Assembly (NCBI GenBank): GCA_012034765.1
Contig: JAAUOU010000002.1
Coordinates: 1-64,000, forward strand
Reading direction: 5' to 3'
DNA from: Pleurocapsaceae cyanobacterium CSU_1_1
Lineage (GTDB): Bacteria; Cyanobacteriota; Cyanobacteriia; Cyanobacteriales; Xenococcaceae
DNA length: 64,000 nt
A model generated the notes under the pieces. It saw only the letters and a list, made by a program, of their open reading frames with translations. It was not told the origin of the DNA and ran no database searches. A program made the position numbers and the translations under genes. Shown piece after piece: positions 8,457 to 18,257 of this stretch (within the stretch, counting starts at the first letter, position 1; each line of letters begins with the position of its first letter).

Positions 8457-10166
8457 ATGAAAACTGTTAGAACAATCATCTCGATCTTGATGCTCGGTTG
8501 TTTGCTTGGTTGTCAGCAGCTCAAGCTAGAGAATTATACTGGCGATTGGGTTCCGCCCACGGACGCGCCTCTAGGCGCTAATCCTTTAGGACTCCGCGAT
8601 CGCTTTGTCGAAACTTCTGCCAAAACTAGTAACTTGGCGACTACCAACAGCAATTTAGCTGAAGTAACAGCTCCTAAAATCATTAAAGAGTTGAATCAAG
8701 AACTCGAACAATACAGTCCACAAGTAAGAATCACTGCTCCTCGATCAGAAAAAACTTTTAACCAAACAGATATTGCCATCAAATTAGCAGTAGAAGATTT
8801 ACCTATATTTCAAGATGATCGATTGCACCTGGGTAATCATTTAAATTTAATCGTTGATAACGAACCATTTCAGTCAATCTACGGTTTGGATGAACCAATA
8901 ATTATTAAAAACTTGACACCTGGAACTCATACTCTTAGAGTATTTGCCGTAAGTCCTTGGGGAGAAAGTTTTAAAAATGAGGGTGCTTATGCTCAAACTA
9001 CTTTTAATGTTTTGACTGAAACTAATACCAATCGACCTAATGCTGACTTGCCACTACTGACCTACAACAGTCCTAATGGAACTTATGGCGCAGAACCAGT
9101 GCTGCTGGATTTTTATCTAAATAATCCTAATTTGGCGATTGCTAAAAATAACCCCGATCAGCAAAAGTTGCTGGTTAAAGCAACTATTAATGGTACAAGT
9201 TTGATCATTGAAGATTGGCAGTCGTACTATTTAACTGGATTTGAACCAGGAGAAAATTGGATTCAGCTAGAGCTAATCGATGAGTTGGGCAATACTATCG
9301 AAAATACTTTTAATAACACTGTTAGAGTGTTTACCTATAATCCACAACAACAAGATAACTTAGCCCAATTAATCAGTAATAAAATATCTTTTGATGATGC
9401 TCAATCGATAGTGAAGCAGAGCTATTATATACAGCCTGAAAGAACTCCAGAAATCGTTGAGTCGAAAGACATAGCTGAAGCTGAAAACCAGGTTAACAAT
9501 GTTATTAACAGTGCTGCTAATCAGTTAGAAGCAACTGCTAAAGAATTATCACCAGTAAACTCTGGGACTACTAATCAAGATAATCAGCAAATAGAATCAG
9601 AGGTTGAAAAAATAATAGTAAAACCTGCTCAAAAAAAAGAGATTGCAATCCCCAAATCTACTACTATTCAACCAAGTATCCAGCCAAAGAACTCTCAAGC
9701 TATAGTTATAGATGAAGCATCTGAAGCAAAAGCAGAACCTGCCACTGACATGACCCCAGAGACTGAAATTGCTGGTAATTCCAGTGATAGTGATTTAGTA
9801 AAACTACCAGCTAAACCAGCCAAATTATCAGCTTCAGATGTGGCTAATAATACTGCTAATAATCTGGAACAGGTAAAACCCAAACCTACTTCTAGCAAGA
9901 TTGTCATTACAGAATCAAATTCTCCCCAGAAGCCAATAGCCGAGATTACAATCCCCCCAACCGAGTCCGTGAAAATTGTCGAATCAGTTGAATCAGATAT
10001 TGCTTCAAATATCAATTCAGATAGAGCGATCGCCAATCCCATTCAGCAATCTCCCCAGAGTTTTTCCGAACCAACCGCCGACAAATTTTGGTGGTGGAAA
10101 AAATTCTTAGTTGGGTTGCGACAAGCAATGGAAGCACTAGCCAGAAAGTTACCCGATCAGATTTAA
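8457..10166 (+). CDS. Large predicted lipoprotein of unknown function
   Basis: A 569-residue exported protein. The N-terminus MKTVRTIISILMLGCLLGCQ is a signal sequence with a lipobox; Cys19 (LLGC) or Cys15 (MLGC) would be lipidated. Residues about 95-330 look like beta-rich, Ig-like domains (a segment with LTPGTHTLRVFAVSPWGESF). Residues about 335-545 are a low-complexity Pro/Lys/Glu/Ser linker. A short amphipathic tail with FWWWKKFLVGLRQAM closes the protein. Residues about 34-49 (PPTDAPLGANPLGLRDR) come from a repeat element inserted in frame just after the lipidated end. The function is not recognised; an envelope role is inferred from the export signals. Confidence 0.75.
   Translation: MKTVRTIISILMLGCLLGCQQLKLENYTGDWVPPTDAPLGANPLGLRDRFVETSAKTSNLATTNSNLAEVTAPKIIKELNQELEQYSPQVRITAPRSEKTFNQTDIAIKLAVEDLPIFQDDRLHLGNHLNLIVDNEPFQSIYGLDEPIIIKNLTPGTHTLRVFAVSPWGESFKNEGAYAQTTFNVLTETNTNRPNADLPLLTYNSPNGTYGAEPVLLDFYLNNPNLAIAKNNPDQQKLLVKATINGTSLIIEDWQSYYLTGFEPGENWIQLELIDELGNTIENTFNNTVRVFTYNPQQQDNLAQLISNKISFDDAQSIVKQSYYIQPERTPEIVESKDIAEAENQVNNVINSAANQLEATAKELSPVNSGTTNQDNQQIESEVEKIIVKPAQKKEIAIPKSTTIQPSIQPKNSQAIVIDEASEAKAEPATDMTPETEIAGNSSDSDLVKLPAKPAKLSASDVANNTANNLEQVKPKPTSSKIVITESNSPQKPIAEITIPPTESVKIVESVESDIASNINSDRAIANPIQQSPQSFSEPTADKFWWWKKFLVGLRQAMEALARKLPDQI
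8557..8603 (+). repeat. Short copy of a palindromic repeat, inserted in frame in the lipoprotein gene
   Basis: The left part GGACGCGCCTCTAGGCG matches AGACGCGCCTCCAGGCG at 35160-35176. The right part AATCCTTTAGGACTCCGCG matches AATCCTTTAGGGCTTCGCG at 35298-35317. This copy is essentially the two ends of the longer element joined together, finishing in a HIP1 octamer. It does not break the reading frame. Confidence 0.65.
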
Positions 10167-10522
10167 GATCAAGTACGCTCTTTACAGTTAAATATCTTGA
10201 TATGGGGAATTAGGGAAATAGGGGATTAGGGAACAAGCTTATCTTGGCGATAATGAATATAGTGAATACAAGAAAAGAGTAAAATTTTATTAAGCTGAAT
10301 CGCTCTTGCGTTAAATCCAAAATCTTTTTAAGAAATAGAGAATTTAAGCTACTTTTACCTTTACAATAATCTCTGCACCGACTCCAGTAAAAATAAAAAT
10401 AATTTAGAGCTAAAGGTTTGAAGACATTGATAAAACTAGTTACCGTTCGTCAATCTCAACCTAAAAGAATTCGGCTTACAGAGTAAACAAACCAGACTTA
10501 AAGGGAATTAGACTACAAATTC
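10167..10522. other. Intergenic spacer with a degenerate GGGAATTA-type repeat
   Basis: 356 bp between the lipoprotein gene and serA. At about 10203-10232 there is a short tandem array of GGGAATTA/GGGAAATA-like units, related to arrays at about 20595-20622 and 53498-53545. The rest is AT-rich and probably holds the serA promoter; no ORF is supported. Confidence 0.4.
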
Positions 10523-12118
10523 ATGACTATGGCAAAAGTTCTCGTCTCCGATCCTATCGATCAAGTTGGTATTGATATCATCTCTCAAGTAGCAGAGGTA
10601 GATGTAAAAACCAAACTGCCTTTAGAAGAGCTAATCAAAATAATTCCCGAGTATGATGCTTTAATGCTGCGATCGGGTACTCAAGTTACAGCAGAAGTAA
10701 TTGAGGCTGGCAAAAATCTAAAAATTATTGGGCGAGCAGGAGTTGGCGTAGATAACATTGATGTTAAGGCTGCTACCCGCAACGGTATCGTCGTGGTTAA
10801 CTCTCCAGAGGGAAACACGATCGCCGCTGCGGAACATGCTTTAGCAATGATGCTAGCTCTTTCTCGTCAGATTCCTGATGCTAACCAATCCGTCAAAAAC
10901 GGCAAGTGGGAACGGAAAAAGTTTGTGGGGAATGAAGTATACAAAAAAACTTTGGGTGTAGTTGGTCTGGGCAAAATTGGCGCTCATGTGGCTAAGGTAG
11001 CCAGGGCAATGGAAATGAAGTTGCTAGCATACGATCCTTTTGTGTCTACAGAACGAGCAGAAAGATTAGGCTGTAGTCTAGTAGACCTGGACTTATTATT
11101 TAGGGAGTCAGATTATATTACGCTACACATCCCTAAAACTCCCGAAACCGCTAATTTAATTAACGCTGAAGCGATCGCCAAAATGAAGCCCCACGTCAGA
11201 ATTATTAACTGCGCTCGTGGCGGTATTATTGATGAAGCAGCTTTAGCCGAAGCACTTCAAGCCGAAAAAATTGGCGGTGCAGCACTAGATGTTTATAGTA
11301 GCGAACCTTTAGGAGAATCACCTTTAACAGCTGTCGGTTCTAATCTAGTTTTAACTCCCCATTTGGGAGCTTCTACGGCTGAGGCACAGGTAAATGTGGC
11401 AGTTGACGTAGCCGAGCAAATTAGAGATGTTTTATTAGGTCTGCCTGCTCGTTCTGCGGTCAACATTCCTGGTTTAAATCCAGATGTTATGCAAAAACTC
11501 AGACCATATCTAAGACTAGCAGAGACATTAGGTACAATGGCTGGGCAACTGGCTGGAGGTAGAATTGATGAGTTGAATATCCGTTTACAAGGAGAGTTAG
11601 CTAATAACGATAGTCAACCCATCATTGTTGCTGCTTTAAAAGGATTACTTTCTCAAGCTTTAAGAGAACGGGTTAATTACGTAAATGCAGCCATTGAAGC
11701 CCAAGAACGAGGCATTAGGGTAATTGAAACTAAAGATATTTCAACCCGTGATTATTCTGGGGGATCACTACACATTGAAGCTCAGGGAGCTAACGGTAAA
11801 CACTCAGTTACAGGAGCTTTATTGAGTGAAGGGGAAATTAGAATTACCAGTCTGGACGACTTCCCCATTAATGTTCCCCCAAATGACAATATGCTGTTTA
11901 CCCTTCATCGAGATATGCCTGGACTTATCGGCAAAATTGGCTCTTTGCTAGGTAGCTACAACGTTAACATTGCCAGTATGCAAGTAGGACGTAAAATTGT
12001 TCGGGGTGAAGCTGTGATGGTATTAAGCTTAGATGACCCTCTGCCAGAAGGAATCTTACAAGAGATCATTAAAGTTGACGGTATTAGAGATGCTTATACG
12101 GTTAAACTCTCAATTTAA
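10523..12118 (+). CDS. serA: D-3-phosphoglycerate dehydrogenase
   Basis: Catalyses the first committed step of serine synthesis, 3-phosphoglycerate to 3-phosphohydroxypyruvate with NAD+. At 531 residues it is the long form. It has the split substrate domain, a Rossmann motif VGLGKIGAHVA (about 148-158), catalytic Arg in INCARGGII (about 229-237) and His in LTPHLGAS (about 277-284). An intervening domain (about 318-450) and a C-terminal ACT domain (MLFTLHRDMPGLIGKIGSLL, about 455-474) follow, the latter typical of serine-feedback regulation. An ATG two codons downstream (MAKVLVSD) is an equally likely start. prmA follows on the same strand after a 530-bp gap. Confidence 0.96.
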   Translation: MTMAKVLVSDPIDQVGIDIISQVAEVDVKTKLPLEELIKIIPEYDALMLRSGTQVTAEVIEAGKNLKIIGRAGVGVDNIDVKAATRNGIVVVNSPEGNTIAAAEHALAMMLALSRQIPDANQSVKNGKWERKKFVGNEVYKKTLGVVGLGKIGAHVAKVARAMEMKLLAYDPFVSTERAERLGCSLVDLDLLFRESDYITLHIPKTPETANLINAEAIAKMKPHVRIINCARGGIIDEAALAEALQAEKIGGAALDVYSSEPLGESPLTAVGSNLVLTPHLGASTAEAQVNVAVDVAEQIRDVLLGLPARSAVNIPGLNPDVMQKLRPYLRLAETLGTMAGQLAGGRIDELNIRLQGELANNDSQPIIVAALKGLLSQALRERVNYVNAAIEAQERGIRVIETKDISTRDYSGGSLHIEAQGANGKHSVTGALLSEGEIRITSLDDFPINVPPNDNMLFTLHRDMPGLIGKIGSLLGSYNVNIASMQVGRKIVRGEAVMVLSLDDPLPEGILQEIIKVDGIRDAYTVKLSI

Positions 12119-12649
12119 AACTTTCAGCTTGCCCAACTAATATATTGCTGGTAACGCTTTCTTGCAAATGGTAAGTAAAATATCGTTGGACTAGAGCCAA
12201 AATACTTGGTTGATAAATTCAAAGTTGGTGGATTTTTGCACTAACTTTGTTTTTGTACTCCAAGTAAATTTTCAAGTTCAAATATATTAACGTTTAAATA
12301 AATTAGAAAGCTAAGTTTTTTGAGCTTATTGGGAAAACTATTACTAAAGAAGCAAATAAATAAAATAGTAGATAAAGCTAAAATCTTGACATACAGTAGG
12401 GAAAATATATACTTTAACCCCAGATTATTTAATAAACAGTCAAACCTAAACCAAATAATTAATTTGTATTGGTAATAATCGCAGTCACAAGTGTAATTCC
12501 TACTAAACTCCAAGATAAACTCATTTAGCTTGAAACTATAGAAAATTGTGGCATAAAAGTAATGCAGCCATCGTTAATGGTGGATTAAGATTAAGTTCTT
12601 GCGGTTCAACCAAGATAATTTTTAATATAGCTCACAACCTATAAAATTC
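12119..12649. other. Long serA-prmA spacer
   Basis: 531 bp of AT-rich sequence. I see one promoter-like element (listed separately) and no supported gene. A 90-codon minus-strand frame here has an unnatural composition and was rejected. Confidence 0.4.
12386..12413 (+). promoter_or_regulatory. Sigma70-like promoter upstream of prmA
   Basis: A perfect -35 TTGACA (12386-12391) and a good -10 TATACT (12408-12413) are separated by 16 nt. It would start transcription about 230 nt ahead of prmA, giving a long leader or a separate small RNA. No hairpin-plus-T-run was seen before prmA. Confidence 0.45.
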
Positions 12650-13582
12650 ATGTCTAATCGTTGGTGGGAGATTGTTGTCAAATGCGAGCCAGTTTTAGAA
12701 GAATCTGTCTTTTGGCGACTCGAAAAATTTGGCTGTTCAGGGACAGCGATCAAAGTCAAAGTTTTAAATGATGAGCAAAGCTTAGAATCAGAGTCTACTG
12801 ATCAACAAATTTTGATCAAAAGTTATATTCCTGAAATCGACACTCAGTTGTTAGATTTGGCTGCTCTCTCTCTCTGGTTAGAACAAGATGCCAAATTATT
12901 GGAAGTATCTGTTCCTGAGGCGCAATGGCACTTAATTGATGAAGAAGATTGGGCAACTGGTTGGAAAGACTATTGGCAGCCAATGGAAATTGGCGATCGC
13001 TTTTTAATCTATCCTGCTTGGGAAACTCCTCCAGAAAAAACCGACAGATTAATCTTACGCCTCGATCCTGGAGCAGCATTTGGCACAGGCACTCATCCGA
13101 CAACACAGCTATGTCTAGAATCATTAGAGATGCGGCTTTCTGGGGATGCTAAACATCAAACTATAGCCGATATTGGGTGTGGTTCAGGTATTTTGTCTTT
13201 GGGTTCTGTTTTGCTTGGTGCGAAAAAAGTTTATGCCGTAGATACTGATGCCTTGGCTACCAAAACTTGTCGTAGTAATTGTCAGTTAAATGAACTTAGC
13301 CGAGATAGTATCATTGTGCGGGATGGTAGCGTTGAAAAGCTAATTGCCGAAAATGAAATTTTTGATGGCATCATTTGTAATATTCTGGCTGATACCATCC
13401 TTAAATTATTTCCCCAGTTTAATCAAATTACCCACGAAAAAAGCTGGGCGGTTTTGAGTGGTATTCTTCTAACACAAGCCGATCAAATTGCCGATGTTGT
13501 CGAGCAACAAGGGTGGACAGTAGCAGCATTATGGAAGCGGAAGGATTGGTGCTGTTTTAATATTCGACGCTCAGAATACTAA
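12650..13582 (+). CDS. prmA: Ribosomal protein L11 methyltransferase
   Basis: A 310-residue class I SAM-dependent methyltransferase that modifies ribosomal protein L11. The N-terminal substrate-recognition domain (about 1-130) has the diagnostic [19 protein letters not shown] stretch. The SAM-binding motif [19 protein letters not shown] is at about 172-190, with acidic motif [10 protein letters not shown] following and NILADTI as motif IV. The length is normal. It lies downstream of serA and converges with map, with only 7 nt between the stops. Confidence 0.95.
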   Translation: MSNRWWEIVVKCEPVLEESVFWRLEKFGCSGTAIKVKVLNDEQSLESESTDQQILIKSYIPEIDTQLLDLAALSLWLEQDAKLLEVSVPEAQWHLIDEEDWATGWKDYWQPMEIGDRFLIYPAWETPPEKTDRLILRLDPGAAFGTGTHPTTQLCLESLEMRLSGDAKHQTIADIGCGSGILSLGSVLLGAKKVYAVDTDALATKTCRSNCQLNELSRDSIIVRDGSVEKLIAENEIFDGIICNILADTILKLFPQFNQITHEKSWAVLSGILLTQADQIADVVEQQGWTVAALWKRKDWCCFNIRRSEY

Positions 13583-13589
13583 TCCTGCT

Positions 13590-14366
13590 TCAATTAACTT
13601 GGGTTAGAATATCTACCCCATCCTTAGTTACGGCAATAGTATGCTCAAACTGAGCTGAAAGCTTTTTATCTTTGGTAATAGCAGTCCAACCATCATCGAG
13701 CATAACTGCTTCCCATGTTCCTTCATTAATCATTGGTTCAATGGTAAACACCATACCAGGCTTAATCTTTTTCTTTTGCCTGGGATCGTAATAATGAGGG
13801 ATTTGAGGGGCAGTATGAAAAATATGGCTTACTCCATGACCAACAAAGTCTCTGACGACAGAAAAACCCTGTTGTTCAGCATACTCTTGGATGGCGGCTC
13901 CAATATCATTAATTCTAGCGCCTGGTTTGACCGCAGCAATTCCTCTTCTGAGACATTCCTCCGTAACTTCCACTAGTTTTCTCGCTGTTGCTGAAGGAGT
14001 TCCGACAAAAAAAGTTTTAGAAGTATCCCCGTGATAGCCATCAACAATCGGCGTTACATCAATATTAATAATATCGCCGTTTTTGAGGATTTGCTTGGCA
14101 TTGGGAATGCCGTGACAAATAACTTCATTAACGCTGGTACAAAGAGAACCAGGGAACGGATTTTCTTTAGGTCCATATCCTAAAGGCGCGCTCACTGCTC
14201 CTTTTGCTTTCGTCCATTGTTCGGCAGCATCATTGATTTCTAGAGTGCTGACTCCAGGTTTCACCATGGGTTCTAAAAAATCTAATAATTCCGCAGCTAA
14301 AGCTCCTGCTCGACGCATTTTTTCAATTTCCCGACTAGAGAGATAAGTGATTTGTTCTGTTCCCAT
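13590..14366 (-). CDS. map: Methionine aminopeptidase, type I
   Basis: Removes the N-terminal Met from new proteins. The 258 residues carry the five metal ligands in their usual context: Asp in INIDVTPIVDGYHGDTSKTF (two Asp), His in GHGVSHIFH, Glu in TIEPMINEG and Glu in QFEHTIAV. The substrate His is in NEVICHGIPN. There is no N-terminal zinc-finger extension, so this is the short bacterial form. It is a single gene, convergent with prmA. Confidence 0.96.
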   Translation of the reverse strand: MGTEQITYLSSREIEKMRRAGALAAELLDFLEPMVKPGVSTLEINDAAEQWTKAKGAVSAPLGYGPKENPFPGSLCTSVNEVICHGIPNAKQILKNGDIINIDVTPIVDGYHGDTSKTFFVGTPSATARKLVEVTEECLRRGIAAVKPGARINDIGAAIQEYAEQQGFSVVRDFVGHGVSHIFHTAPQIPHYYDPRQKKKIKPGMVFTIEPMINEGTWEAVMLDDGWTAITKDKKLSAQFEHTIAVTKDGVDILTQVN

Positions 14367-14452
14367 TGCTATTTTTGCTGTACTTGATTCTTGCTATACA
14401 TACTGCCTAGTCTATCAATTCTTGAACTGGTAATCTGGATCTAACAATATTT

Positions 14453-14490
14453 GTGAAAAAAGACCTAGATCAATAATCAATCTAGGTCTT
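14453..14490 (-). terminator. Rho-independent terminator of the acidic repeat protein gene
   Basis: On the minus strand AAGACCTAGAT / ATCTAGGTCTT forms an 11-bp perfect stem with a 9-nt loop, followed by a T run (CTTTTTTCAC). It lies about 50 nt beyond the stop of the acidic gene and upstream of map. Confidence 0.8.
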
Positions 14491-14539
14491 GGATAAATTT
14501 ACTTAAACAGTTGAACACAAATGTCGTCAACCGTCGATC

Positions 14540-16698
14540 TTATTTGTCCCGATTAATTTCCTTAAGCTCTTCCTCTTTCTGAGAAAAATTATCTTGAATT
14601 GAACCTAATAAATCATTCAATTCTCCTAAAGAATCGTCAGAAATTTCGGTTAACTCGTCTAGCTTTTTGTCAATAGCATTAATAACATCAAATACATCTG
14701 AATCAGCATTATTTAGTTTATCAGTTGAGGATTGACTCTCATGAGAAAATGCTCCCATAAGTTCATCAAAGTCAGACTCTTCAGCCGAAGCTTCTTCAAA
14801 GCTTAACTCTTGGGAAGATTCATCTGCATTGTTAAAAGCAGCCATGAATTCATCAGAGTCAGACTCTTCAGAGATCCCTAAATCCTGTTCTGACTCAAAA
14901 GTCAACTCATTCAATGCTAATTCATTATCATCAACTAATTCTTGCATAAACTCATTTGGTTCAGAAGCATTTAAACCTTCTGCATTTAATGATTCTGAAC
15001 CATCTAAAGATTAAAACTCAATTCATCTGATTCTGAATTCATCTCTGAAATATTATCCAGATTTATTTCCTCAGGAGAATCGTCTTCGTCAACAAACTGA
15101 CCCATTAATTCTTCAGCGTTAAAAGCGATCGCCGATGAATCTTCAAAGCTAAATTCCACGGAAGACTCATCATCAACCATTAACATTGCTTCAAAGTCTA
15201 TATCGTTAGACTCTGAACTCATATTTGATTCATCGTCGAAGCTAAATTCCACAGAAGATCGAGCATCTTCCATTGGTTCTTGTTCATTAGATTCTAATTC
15301 AGTAGCGATCGCCGATTGATCATCAAAATTAAATTCTGAAGAGAATTGATCATCCACTACTAACTCGCCCATCAAGTCATCAAAATCAGCATCAGCAACG
15401 GGCATTGCCTCGAAGTCCATTTCCTCAGACTCCGAACTGATTGACGATTCATCATCGAAACTAAATTCTGAACTGGATTTATCTTCTGTGGCGATCGCTG
15501 AAGAGTCATCAAAACTAAATTCTGAATTGGATTCATCTTCTATCGCTAACTCTTCGATGGACTCATCTGAGTCGTCAGTAGCCATGGGCATTGCCTCGAA
15601 GTCCATTTCCTCAGACTCCGAACTGATTGACGGTTGATCGTCAAAACTAAATTCTGAACTGGATTCTGGCTCGGTAGCGATCGCTGAAGAGTCATCAAAA
15701 CTAAATTCTGAATTGGATTCATCTTCTATCGCTAACTCTTCAATAGACTCATCTGAGTCGTCAGTAGCGATGGGCATTGCCTCGAAGTCCATTTCCTCAG
15801 ACTCCGAACTGATTGACGATTGATCGTCGAAACTAAATTCTGAACTGGATTCTGATTCTTCTAAATCAGATTCTTCCATGAATAGCTCATCAGAGTTTTC
15901 ATTGCTACAGTCTTCACTCGTATCTAGTTCCGTTGGCTCGAATGTTCCAATTAATTTGTTTGCTATTTCCAGATCAGCAACTTCTTCGCTTTGACTGGAT
16001 TCAGCTAAATCTGCTGAATTAGCAAAAGGATTAAGATTTGCTGGTATATTTTCTGTAACGTCTTCAATTTCCTCTTCTAGAGAATTTTGAGCAGTCACTA
16101 ATTCATTGTTAAATATATCTGACTCTAATGAAGTTTCCTGAAAAGATTGTTCTTCAATAGGAGAAATGACTTGTTCTAATACTTCGTTTTCAACCGAGGA
16201 ATTTTCTAATTTTGAGTTTAAATAATCATTTTTTGTTTCTAAATCTTGTTCATGATCTTCTAAAGCAAAACTATTTTGCTGCTCAAGTTCATGTTTTGTC
16301 CCCAGTTGCTCATTCATTAGCTCGGTAACAGGCTCATCCCATAGCTGATTTTGTTTGATAGGAAATGAACTAACACTAGCTTCTGGGATCTGTGTTTCCT
16401 CGATTTCGTTAGCAACAGATTGACCCAGTATGCTTTCTTGACTATTGAGTTCTGTTACTATATTGTTATTGTTCGATTGTTTTTCTTCTTGATTCTCATT
16501 AAATTTCTTTTGGCTGCTAGTTGCTAACATTCCAGCAATACTAGCTACAGAAGTAGTCGCACCCAAGCCGACGATCAGAGCTTTTTGATTTTCTTTTGCT
16601 AACAACATTCCAGCAACGACGGTTACGCTACCAAAAGCAAGAGAAATTAGCAGAATTTTATTAACAATTTTGGCTGATTTCATTTTAGGTAAATTCAA
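14540..16698 (-). CDS. Membrane-anchored, highly acidic repetitive protein; frame broken near 15012
   Basis: The N-terminus is basic and then hydrophobic, with two likely membrane segments (about residues 14-30 and 39-60). The rest is extremely rich in Glu, Asp and Ser, with recurring SEFSFDD, MDFEAM, DFDELMGAF and FMAAFNN motifs. Three near-identical 62-residue units lie in the middle. The main frame stops after ...DELSFNL. A one-base insertion in the CTTTAG run (about 15010-15016) restores LDGSESLNAEGLNASEPNEF and continues through the second frame to DKKLDELTEISDDSLGELND...INRDK. Since the same motifs (DFDELMGAFSHE) occur on both sides, this is one gene of about 720 residues. The C-terminus is a predicted coiled coil. 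The function is not recognised; a scaffold or ion-binding surface is only a guess. Confidence 0.65.
15292..15849 (-). repeat. Three tandem 186-bp units inside the acidic protein gene
   Basis: The marker GGCATTGCCTCGAAGTCCAT recurs at 15401, 15587 and 15773, an exact 186-bp spacing (62 codons). The two protein-proximal units are almost identical at DNA level; the third is more diverged. Each unit runs from SSEFSFDD to AIATE. Confidence 0.85.
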
Positions 16699-17175
16699 TA
16701 TAAGTTAACTTATGAAAGAAGTTATGTTTTCAGGCTGGTAGCTGATTTCAACTACTTTATGGCGCGTTTAGGTAAGAATCTTCTTCCCCTAAAGCCACCT
16801 TACTTTGGTAAGCATCGTAACCAAGGGTTAATTAATTCTGAAATACGAGAACTTCCTTAGCCTTATTTTTAAGAGTTCCCAAATGCCCGCTCAAAACTAA
16901 CAGTTTGCCAATTGACTGTCCAGTGTGTAATTACAGATGATCGCACTTGTGATTCATAACTTTACAAACTATCTATTTTAGATAGGTTAAATAACAAAGC
17001 ATATTGTAACTAGTTACTCATCAAAATTAATAGTTTTTAAATGTGACATTAATATTGCAACTATTTTTACTAAGTACAAAAGAACTATTATTTGCGGTAA
17101 TTCTTGATTGGGACAAATCAGTTTAAAATAGTAGAATCGCAATAAAACTTAATACTTGCATTTAATCATTTAATT
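16699..17175. other. Spacer between the divergent acidic protein gene and grx
   Basis: 477 bp, AT-rich. It must hold the promoters of both divergent genes, but I cannot assign them. I see no ORF, RNA gene or clear repeat. Confidence 0.35.
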
Positions 17176-17430
17176 ATGGCAGCAAAAGTAGAAATATATA
17201 CCTGGAGTCGTTGTCCGTTTTGTATCCGAGCAAAAGCGCTATTGGATCGAAAAGGAGTTGAGTATACAGAATATTGTATTGATGGTGATGAAGATGCTAG
17301 AGATAAAATGAGATTAAGAGCTAATGGCAGATCGAGCGTACCACAAATCTTTATTGACGATCGCCATATTGGCGGATGTGATGATATTCATGCTCTGGAA
17401 AGAAAAGGGGAATTAGAAGCTCTATTGTAG
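17176..17430 (+). CDS. grxC: Glutaredoxin 3 type
   Basis: An 84-residue dithiol glutaredoxin. The active site is CPFC (Cys13 and Cys16) after the YTWSR strand; the usual residues are CPYC. The cis-Pro motif SSVPQIFID and the glutathione-binding GGCDDIHAL are both present. It reduces disulfides and glutathione mixed disulfides in the cytoplasm. The length is that of bacterial Grx3. Confidence 0.93.
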   Translation: MAAKVEIYTWSRCPFCIRAKALLDRKGVEYTEYCIDGDEDARDKMRLRANGRSSVPQIFIDDRHIGGCDDIHALERKGELEALL

Positions 17431-17563
17431 AGAAGTATTCTTCAGCTGTACTTTATTAAGATAAAGGTAAAGAGGAAACGGATGCTGTATTGATCTGTAG
17501 CAATCCTCTCGGTTTTATTCATTGAAACTCGTATGGCAATTAGTAAGCAGTAATCAGTAATTA

Positions 17564-17896
17564 ATGCACGCATTATCAATTCCCACTTGGATAGTTCATG
17601 TCTCTAGCGTCTTAGAATGGGCTGCTGCGATTTATTATATTTGGCAGTATGGAGAAGTTACGGGCGATCGCTCCTGGTATAATTTGTCTTTTGCAATGTT
17701 ACCAGCCTTAGTTAGTGCTATGTGTGCCTGTACCTGGCACTTTTTTGACAATACACCCTCTTTAGACTGGCTGGTTATCCTGCAAGCAGCAATGACGGTA
17801 GTGGGTAACTTTACGGTATGTATTGCAGCCTGGGGAATCTGGCGTAGTTCCTCACAACTGCCAAAGCACGAATCAAGTGTAGTTGAAAATGAATAA
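17564..17896 (+). CDS. DUF2499 membrane protein (Ycf49-like)
   Basis: A 110-residue protein with three likely membrane spans (about 8-28, 43-64, 71-92), conserved in cyanobacteria and plastids. Typical segments are PTWIVHVSSVLEWAAAIYYI and AMCACTWHFFDN. It overlaps the following DUF3593 gene by 8 nt; these two are commonly neighbours, suggesting a common membrane function that is not known. The family name is from recall. Confidence 0.8.
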   Translation: MHALSIPTWIVHVSSVLEWAAAIYYIWQYGEVTGDRSWYNLSFAMLPALVSAMCACTWHFFDNTPSLDWLVILQAAMTVVGNFTVCIAAWGIWRSSSQLPKHESSVVENE

Positions 17897-18185
17897 AGAG
17901 AGCTTGTTTGCCATTTCTTTGTTTCCCTATTTGGGCTTCCTGTGGTTTATGACTCGTTCAGGCAAAACACCGCGTTTAGCTCTAGTTGGTTTTTATGTGC
18001 TGTTGGTTTTTGTAGCGATTACAATTCCTGCGGGAATTTATGCCCAAATACATTATGGAAAGCAATTAGCTGATGTGGATTGGCTACATGGCAGTGCCGA
18101 ACTGTTTTTAACTTTGTCGAATATTCTCGTGGTTTTAGGCTTTCGTCAGGCAATTATTGAGCAGAAAAATAAGTCAAACAAGTAA
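17889..18185 (+). CDS. DUF3593 membrane protein
   Basis: A protein of about 98 residues with three likely membrane spans and a conserved start ESLFAISLFPYLGFLWFM. The ATG at 17889, inside the end of the preceding gene, is preferred over an in-frame TTG two codons upstream. The overlap implies coupled translation with the DUF2499 gene. The family is conserved across cyanobacteria and some plastid-bearing eukaryotes; its function is unknown. Confidence 0.8.
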   Translation: MNKESLFAISLFPYLGFLWFMTRSGKTPRLALVGFYVLLVFVAITIPAGIYAQIHYGKQLADVDWLHGSAELFLTLSNILVVLGFRQAIIEQKNKSNK

Positions 18186-18257
18186 CGTTAGGTAGCAGCT
18201 AATTAGTTTGAAAAGATTGGCGATCGCACTATTTGCATTTGCAGTACCAATTTTTAG

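Noticed and set aside
9695-10042. A 115-codon minus-strand frame inside the lipoprotein gene
   Set aside because: Antisense to a low-complexity Pro/Ser/Glu linker; its open length follows from that composition.
12241-12513. A 90-codon minus-strand frame in the serA-prmA gap
   Set aside because: Very rich in Phe, Leu, Ile, Tyr and Asn as expected from translated AT-rich DNA, no ribosome binding site, no recognisable family.
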